64,000 nucleotides of DNA from Talinum fruticosum (taxonomy: Eukaryota > Streptophyta > Magnoliopsida > Caryophyllales > Talinaceae). Below, piece by piece: positions 57,537 to 64,000 of this stretch. Within the stretch, counting starts at the first letter, position 1. Each line of letters opens with the position of its first letter. The position numbers and the translations under genes are program-made. Where the stretch lies: positions 7,454,501 through 7,518,500 of the forward strand of contig JAITYX010000011.1 of assembly GCA_021018815.1 (NCBI GenBank), written 5' to 3'. The notes beneath the pieces were generated by a model that made no database searches, had not been told where the DNA came from, and saw only the letters and a program-made list of their open reading frames with translations.

Positions 57537-60393
57537 GAGACCCCGAAATTTCGAGTGCTTGCCTGGTAGTGAATTATTAGAATTTTTCGAGTCGGAATTA
57601 AAAACCCGAGAACTGAAACCCGAGCGTGGGCTAGCTAAATTGGGCCTTGTGAAACTACTTGGGCCCAATTAAAAAAAAAAAAAAGAAAAAGGATTGAGGA
57701 ATGAAGATTAGTGGCATTGTGTTGGCAAGAAATTAAGTAAAGGGAGTTTGGGGTCTAATTAGAAATAGGCAGCAAAGCTATTAGGTGTGATTAGGAGATG
57801 AGGAGAGAGAGTGAGGCTGGGATTAGGACTGAGAACAAAGAAAAGAACGAGGAAAAGAACCAAAAGCGAAGCGTGGAAAGAAAGAACGGGGAAAGCGTAA
57901 ACGGGGAAACGAGAGGGAGCAGAGGCGGAGCGAGAGAGGGGAAAACGCAAGAGCCGCCTGAACGGCGGGGACACCACCTCCGGTGAGCGAAGGGAAGGCG
58001 AGGGCTCGGGAGGCCGAGCAGAGCGGAAGAAGAAAGGGGAACGAAAGAAAGAAGAAGCGAGAGCAGAGACGAAGTAGAAGCGGAACACAGCGGGAGCGGG
58101 AGCGGGAACAAGAGGAACGCCGGAAACCGGCTGCCGCTGGGAACGGCGAGCCCGAGAACAGGCAGCGGACGAAGGAGAAAGGAAAGAGGAGCAGAGGGCG
58201 AAAGAAGGGGAGACGAAGCGAAGCGAGTGAGGGCAGCGAAAGGAGGGAGAAGAGAAAGCAAAACCCAAACCGAAACCCAATCCGAAACCTCAGTAGAACC
58301 GAATTCTTAGAACCTCTAAGAATTTAAGGTGAGTAATCTGAATTCATCCTCCAAAATAAAATGAATTAGGTGGATGAAACTTGGAATTGATTCATGAAAT
58401 TGGAAACTCTAGGTTTAATTGAAGAAGTTAGAGGCCTAAATTGAAGAAATTAGAAACTCATGAACCGAAAAACATGTTGCGATTTATGCCTAGTTTATGA
58501 ATTTAATGATATTTGAGCATTGTTGAGCATGATTATGGAGCTGTGTGATTGAGAATTTAGTGAAGTTAGCTTGAACGGAATTATTGAGAAAAATCAGAAA
58601 ATTGAACATCATGACTTAAGTGCAGATTTTTCATGAATTTAACCTGCTGTCTGGATTATTGCGAATTCATGTGCAGCCCAAATTTCCTGTAATTTTTACT
58701 GCAGCTTCGTGGCAATTTATGGGAATTTCCTGTTAAATTTCGTGTGCATTGGATGAGTAGATTAGGAGATATGCAATTTTAAGTGAAAATGTTCTATTTT
58801 GGGCTAAATCGCATCTAAGTGAGTAACTGAATTAAGAACTGAGATTTAAGAAGCTATGTGGCTAGATTAAAAGATATATACTGATTAAGGAAAGTTATAA
58901 AACCATTAACCACTTATACGCGATATTACGCGAGCATGAAAACGATAAGTTCGTCGATTAGAAATCATAAGTGGTATGCTTATGTGATTGTGTGTTTATC
59001 TTGAATTACGTTGATTATGAGTGGCATAAGCATGCGTATGTGAAATGAATGGATTGTGTTGGAGTTGGAACTTGCTTCGTGAATTGCTTGTTTTGAAGAA
59101 GTTACGCATGAACATGTTGAGCATGAATCATATGAATTAAGTGCATCTCTTGAATAAGTTTGTAATAAGAAGATAATGATAAATAAGAAACTTAAAGAAC
59201 TAAAGAAGGGAGAAAGGATTGTGTTATTGATCTAAGACCCCATGAATTAAAGAACCCTCTCGAAGCTATGGCCATAGAAGTGTCTCGTCAACCCGAAGCC
59301 TCGAATTGAATTGCTTCCACTAAGAATTGACGAGTATGCGTCCTTCGAGGATGGGAGGCTGCCTCGAGGCCACGAATTGTTATGCCTCGAGGCCACGAAT
59401 TGTATGCCTCCGTGAACCGAGCCCACGAATTGTTTTGGCTCCAAGAACTGGGTCTTTAGAGCAGTGCATAAATCTTCTTTCCATTCGAACTAAGAAAACT
59501 TAAAAGAATTATGATATGAAGTAACGAATGATCGTGCATACCAAGAATCGATGATTTATGAAATGCATGATTGAACTCAAGAAGAAGAATAAGAAGAAGT
59601 ACGAATCTCGTTTTCGTAAGAAATGATTGCGATGAGAGCTAAGATGTGACTTACGTGATGAATGATTCGCATGATGAATGATTCTATGACTTACTTGCGT
59701 AGAAAGATGAATGAAGCATGTTTAATTGAATTCATGAGTAAGTGATGTCATTAGGTTTCTCGGTAAGTTGGTAAGTTTAGAATCTCGCATGTCTTAAGCA
59801 TATATGATCCGAATCGCATGTTATTAATGAATTGTGAACTTACGTGTGTTTGTTAATGAATTAATGTGCAAAGTAAAACCCGGGGTTGGGTTTGGATTAT
59901 TCACCGGGCTAGTGAGCTCATGACATCACCAACATTTCAGGTGTAGAAGTAGACTCGCAGGGTTGCCTTCGGCTTTCGGATATAGCATACTGGATAGAAG
60001 AGCCGAGCTTATTTCATGTTTTGTGTCTTGTTGTAAAGATGTTTGTAAAGACTATTGTATGTGAGCTTAAGTTTGATTATGAATGTAAATCCCTATGTGA
60101 ATACTCCGAGCGTGTGGCTCGTTGAGTTGTGTTGTGATTCTCCGAGCGTGTGGCTCGTTGAGTTTAAGATTGTGTTTCGTGCGGGGTTAAGGCTTTAAGC
60201 CCATGGGTTTAGCCAGCTTACGGAGGAAACACTCGCTGAAATTTCCGGAAAAACCTTTGAAAACCTAGAATTACGCTTCCGCCAATCCAAGAAAGGGTTA
60301 TTAACCCCAAGTTGAGGCCCTAAGCAGCCTTAGGGGTTCCTCTCGAGGAACCCTGGCATGTAATACTCCTAGGGTGGGTCTAGGGGTGTTACA
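57537..60393. mobile_element. 2.86 kb unclassified repeat flanked by TTAACTC
   Basis: TTAACTC precedes GTGAGACCCCGAAATTTCG near 57537 and follows GGGGTGTTACA near 60393. The ends are weakly inverted (GTGAGACCCC against TGTAACACCCC). No coding gene: 57790-58270 is very purine-rich on the plus strand and gives only charged low-complexity frames. Short repeats occur at 59360-59440 (GAGGCCACGAATTGT) and 60100-60165 (TCCGAGCGTGTGGCTCGTTG). It resembles a large non-coding LTR-type repeat, possibly a solo LTR, but a 7-bp duplication is unusual for that. Confidence 0.5.
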
Positions 60394-60639
60394 TTAACTC
60401 ATTGCTTGCCTTGAAACATTGAAAACATTAAGGAAACATGACACACCTTGGTTGAAATTTGAAGTTTATTAATGAGTGTCTTTGATGCCGATTGGTACAA
60501 CCTCATCCATCAATTATTAATTCACACCTTGGCCTCAATTGTACATATTAAATGGAAGATTTGCTCATGTTGACTTGTCACAAAGGAAGACTCTTTGACA
60601 TGTAAGGCTCTTTGAGTCATCAACAACTCACCCACATCC

Positions 60640-63042
60640 GGAATGACCAATGTAGAAGCATCCGTTACATATCTTAACACCAACCATCTCAAAAGGAAAA
60701 GATTTGGTCTCAATGAGAAAGAACTTCAGGAACTTTTCTCTGAACCAAAGTACGGAGAGATGCAACCGCCTTGGAGCTCCCAAGTCCTCCGCAACCTGTC
60801 ACTCAAAACTAGGGATAAATTTTGCACCACGTAGCGGAAGGTGTGTATTTCTTGGATATCCTCCCGGAAATAAAGGATGGAAGGTTATGGACCTTGAGAC
60901 ACAAGCATGTTTTACTTCTCGAGATGTAAAATTTGACAAGTCCCATTTTCATTTTATTTCCACCATCCCAACACCTCTTACATCTACTCCAACCATTCCA
61001 TTTGTCTTTCCTAGATGGGATCCCACACTGTTCCTAATTTTATGACCGAGGGAGATTCCTCGTTCATAGATACCCCGATCAGCCACTTCTTGACCCCCTA
61101 TGTCACCTTCTCCGTCCCCGGCACCGCCGTCTCCCGACCTTGGTCGTGGCAAGCGCACAAAGCAGCCATCAACTCTTTTTCGTGATTATGTCTCGTCATA
61201 CTGTTCGTGCTCAACAACCTATAGCATCTAGCCCTTCAAAACAGCTCCAACATCCCCAAGTATCCTCTCGCCCATTATGTCTCGTGTGACTCTTTCTCCA
61301 CTACACATACAAATTTTTTTAATGCAGTAAGTTCTAATGTTGAACCTCACTACTATTCGGTCGCTGCACGCGATCCCAAGTGGTGTGCTGCCATGCATGA
61401 CAAAATTGATGTGCTTGAGAAAAATGGGACTAAGACTATTGAAACTTTGCCTCCTGGAAAGAAGCCAATTGGGTGCAAATGGGTTTTCAAAATCAAGTAC
61501 AAATCCGATGGCTCAATCGAACGCTACAAAGCTCGACTTGTTATATGAGGATATACCCAAGTCAAAGGTCTAGATTATACTCGAAACGTTTGCTCCTGTT
61601 GCAAAGATGGTTAGTGTTCGCACCTTTCTTGCTTTTGCGAGTCATCAAGGGTTGGGAATTGCACCAAATGGACGTAAACAATGCTTTCCTTCATGGTGAT
61701 CTTCACGAGGAAGTCTATATGCGACCTCCTCCTGGTTTTTCTCTTTCTCATCCCGACAAGGTATGTCACCTTCACAAGTCGTTATATTGGCTACAATAAT
61801 CTCCATGGAATTGGTTTGCTAAGCTTGGTTCCGCTCTCCGAGCTTAGGGATTTCTTCAATCTCATGCAGATCACACTCTATTCACCTCGTAAAAGGGCAT
61901 TTTTTTGGGTGTCTTAGTCTATGTGGATGATCTTATACTTGCTTGGAAATAATAGTGATGCTTGTCTCGAATTCAAGAAATATCTCAATGGGTGTTTTAA
62001 ACTGAAAGACCTCAACCCTCTCAAGTACTTCTTGGGTATTGAAGTTGCTCGTAACTCAACCGGGTTGTTTACGTCACAGCGAAAATATGCCTTGGACATC
62101 TTATCGAAATTGGGCTTACTGCGTCTAAGCCAGCGGACTTTCCAATGGAACAGAATCATTCTCTTGCTCTTGCTAATGGGCCTCTTCTCACCGACCCAGG
62201 ACCTTATCGTCGACTTGTCGGACGCCTTGTTTACCTCACCATCACACGCCCGATCTTTGTTATGCGGTTCATGTTCCGTCTCAATTTCCAAGAGCCACGT
62301 AGCCATCATTGGGAGGCTGCTCTTCGGGTGTTGCGCTATATCAAAAAGGCACCAGGCCAAGGGTTGCTTCTTCGGGCAAACAGCTCCCTTCAACTTCACG
62401 CTTATTGTGATTCGGATTGGGCTAGTTATCTTCGACTCATCGATCATTGATCTGGATATTTTGTGAGCCCGGGTGAGTCTCCTATTTCTTGAGAAACAAC
62501 CCACCATCTCTAGTTTTTCTGCTGAAGCGGAATATCGTGCCATGGCTGTCACGACTTGTGAACTCACTTGGCTCAAATCCTTTCTCTCCTCTCTTGGAAT
62601 TCGAGCATTCAAGCCCTATGTGTCTTTTATGTGACAACCAGGCTGCTCTTCATATTGCTTCTAATCCCGTGTTCCATGATCGGACAAAGCATATCGAGAT
62701 TGATTGTCATTATGTCCGTGAACAATTGCTTGTCGGCTACATCACAACAGCTCACGCCCGTACCACACAACAAGTAGTTGACGTGTTCACCAAAGCCCTT
62801 GGTCATCAGCAGTTTGGGTACCTCTCAAGCAAGTTGGGCATATGCAACCTCCATGCTCCAACTTGAGGGGGAGTATTGGAGATATTTCATTTCCTATTAT
62901 TACTTGTGTCAATATTCCAATATATTATTTTACTATCTTGTAAATATTCTTGTATTTATTCTTTCTTAATTTATACTCATATAGGCTTGTATTTAGCATC
63001 TTCATCTCGTCGCAAAATACAGAATATCATTCATCTCTAAAC
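60640..63042 (+). mobile_element. Ty1/copia retrotransposon, 5'-truncated and mutated
   Basis: The plus strand carries the end of integrase (RCVFLGYPPGNKGWKVMDLE near 60838), then [15 protein letters not shown] near 61477, [20 protein letters not shown] near 61665 and the catalytic YVDD at about 61918-61930. RNase H follows: LHAYCDSDWASY near 62395, [10 protein letters not shown] near 62520 and [20 protein letters not shown] near 62633. There are frameshifts between most of these. The purine tract TTGAGGGGGAG near 62862 leads to a likely 3' LTR from about 62874 to 63042. No matching 5' LTR is in the window. Confidence 0.8.
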
Positions 63043-63355
63043 TATTTTTATAGCCTTCCTTTTAGTTGATGTTATCAGTTAAAACCTCTTTTAATTTTCC
63101 TAGTTTAAGCCACTCAAATGAGTTCCTTAAGTTGAATACACATGCATAAGGGGTTAAAAAATTGCCAAGCCAAAATCAGAGACACAGGATAGGATTATAT
63201 TATGGAAACTACAAACTAGGACACGGATAGACTATATATATATATATACTCGTTATTGCCATTTATTTTGTACCAATTTGGACATTCTTTCCAGAAAAGC
63301 AACTCCATTTTGCTGTGTTCCTTCAACTCAATGATGAATCGATCGCATATTATTC

Positions 63356-64000
63356 CTAAGAATCCGAAGGGGTTCCGTCAAGCTCCATTGTCGTCATCAG
63401 CCATTGACAAACTTCTTCGATTTCTTCGGGTTGGGTATAGTGGCCAAGTCTGCACAAGCACATTACCCTAGCACGCTTATACACCTGCACAACCAAACCC
63501 TTCTTCCACACCGCACCCTCCAACGAGGGAAAAAACAAGAAAAACGGGGGAGTATATTTGATATTTTACTATGCTTTTGAACGTAGCAGAAAAGATGTTA
63601 CCCATCATAGCGTCTGAAGGTAATGTTCCGAAATCCGTTCGAAATCAGGGCCTGGGCAGACCTCTCTCCATGTTCATACGCAACCACTTCATCAGCTGAA
63701 ACAAAAAGAAGCTAGCGTTTAGAGTTCAGAAAGCAAAGTAGGCTCACATTTGTTCAACAATTGAAATGGCCTCTGAATTCTGAGCGCTTATAACGACACT
63801 TGATGGGATACTATTGATAAAACTAACTGAATGATAACACTAGTGGCCGAAGATAAATTAGCAAGTAGCCGAGAATGACAATATGTATAAAGTTTTATAC
63901 GATTAGTTCTTAGTTCAACCAAGTAATATATACAAGTTTATTGGGGGTGTATTCCATCCCAAAATTAATTAACAATGGTTGGAGTAACTCGACTACCTAT
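63356..64000 (-). CDS. Acyl-protein thioesterase-like (carboxylesterase/lysophospholipase family), last two exons; gene continues to the right
   Basis: Minus-strand exons at 63602-63695 and 63356-63449 join in frame across an intron with GT-AG borders (donor GTAACA, acceptor TGTGCAG). The first codes DEVVAYEHGERSAQAL and GFRNITFRRYDG, the second LGHYTQPEEIEEVCQWLMTT, ending GTPSDS and TAG at 63356-63358. The Asp of ADEVV and the His of LGHY sit where the acid and base of the Ser-Asp-His triad occur in acyl-protein thioesterases; the nucleophile Ser exon lies outside the window. Known role of the family: removing palmitate or other acyl chains from proteins or lysolipids, cytosolic. The frame is intact. 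The interval from 63696 to the window edge appears to be intron. The copia LTR ends about 300 bp downstream. Confidence 0.75.

Noticed and set aside
57759..58327. Long open frames on both strands
   Set aside because: They come from a purine-rich tract lacking stop codons; composition is Arg/Glu/Lys or Ser/Leu/Phe only.
60522..60713. Minus-strand frame near the copia 5' truncation
   Set aside because: No domain recognised and it overlaps sequence that reads better as copia flank.

Overview
The window is nuclear DNA of a flowering plant, probably a eudicot. The evidence is spliced genes with plant-type short and long introns, a CPP/TSO1-family gene, a plant-type acyl-protein thioesterase gene, and layered plant transposons: CACTA, hAT, MULE, L1-like and RTE LINEs, Tat-type Ty3/gypsy, Ty1/copia, SINE and MITEs. 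Only two host genes are recognisable. One is a complete but twice-frameshifted TSO1-like CXC-domain gene (+ strand, 16935-27321, ten exons). The other is the 3' end of an acyl-protein thioesterase-like gene (- strand, 63356 to beyond the right edge). Almost everything else is transposon in transposon.

Layout. 1-4465: one end of a CACTA element (- strand) coding a Transposase_24/DUF8039/Ulp1-like C48 peptidase protein; its terminus lies inside the 3' end of a degraded hAT transposase gene (about 4466-6850, - strand). About 7960-16566: an L1-type LINE (- strand), 2.4 kb of which is tandemly duplicated (9261-14178 and 14179-16566). The first copy is split by a 2.5 kb foldback element (10381-12891) with TG...CA ends and a 5-bp target duplication. 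16780-27900: the TSO1-like gene; its 4.8 kb intron 8 holds an RTE LINE that itself contains two MITE-like insertions. 27984-28708: a foldback MITE.

28854-50188: a nest of about 21 kb. It holds an LTR-bounded element (29006-35868, - strand) coding a 30K-type movement protein, a zinc-knuckle protein, a retropepsin-like domain and a conserved C-terminal protein, but no reverse transcriptase. A head-to-head inverted LTR copy (35877-36617), AT-rich microsatellite, and a 12.8 kb Tat-type gypsy element (36780-49604) with antisense ORFs and two minisatellites follow. 51070-55480: a decayed MuDR-like MULE split by a second member of the foldback family in monomer form. 57537-60393: a 2.86 kb unclassified repeat bounded by TTAACTC. 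60640-63042: a 5'-truncated copia element.

The most unusual objects are the LTR element with movement-protein and protease genes but no polymerase, and the palindromic foldback element whose insertion can be proved from the neighbouring LINE copy. The TSO1-like gene has two one-base losses in homopolymers; allowing for both gives an exact 845-codon frame, so assembly error is at least as likely as gene death. Exon joins, domains and target duplications were worked out by eye; identities to families are from motif recognition without database search.
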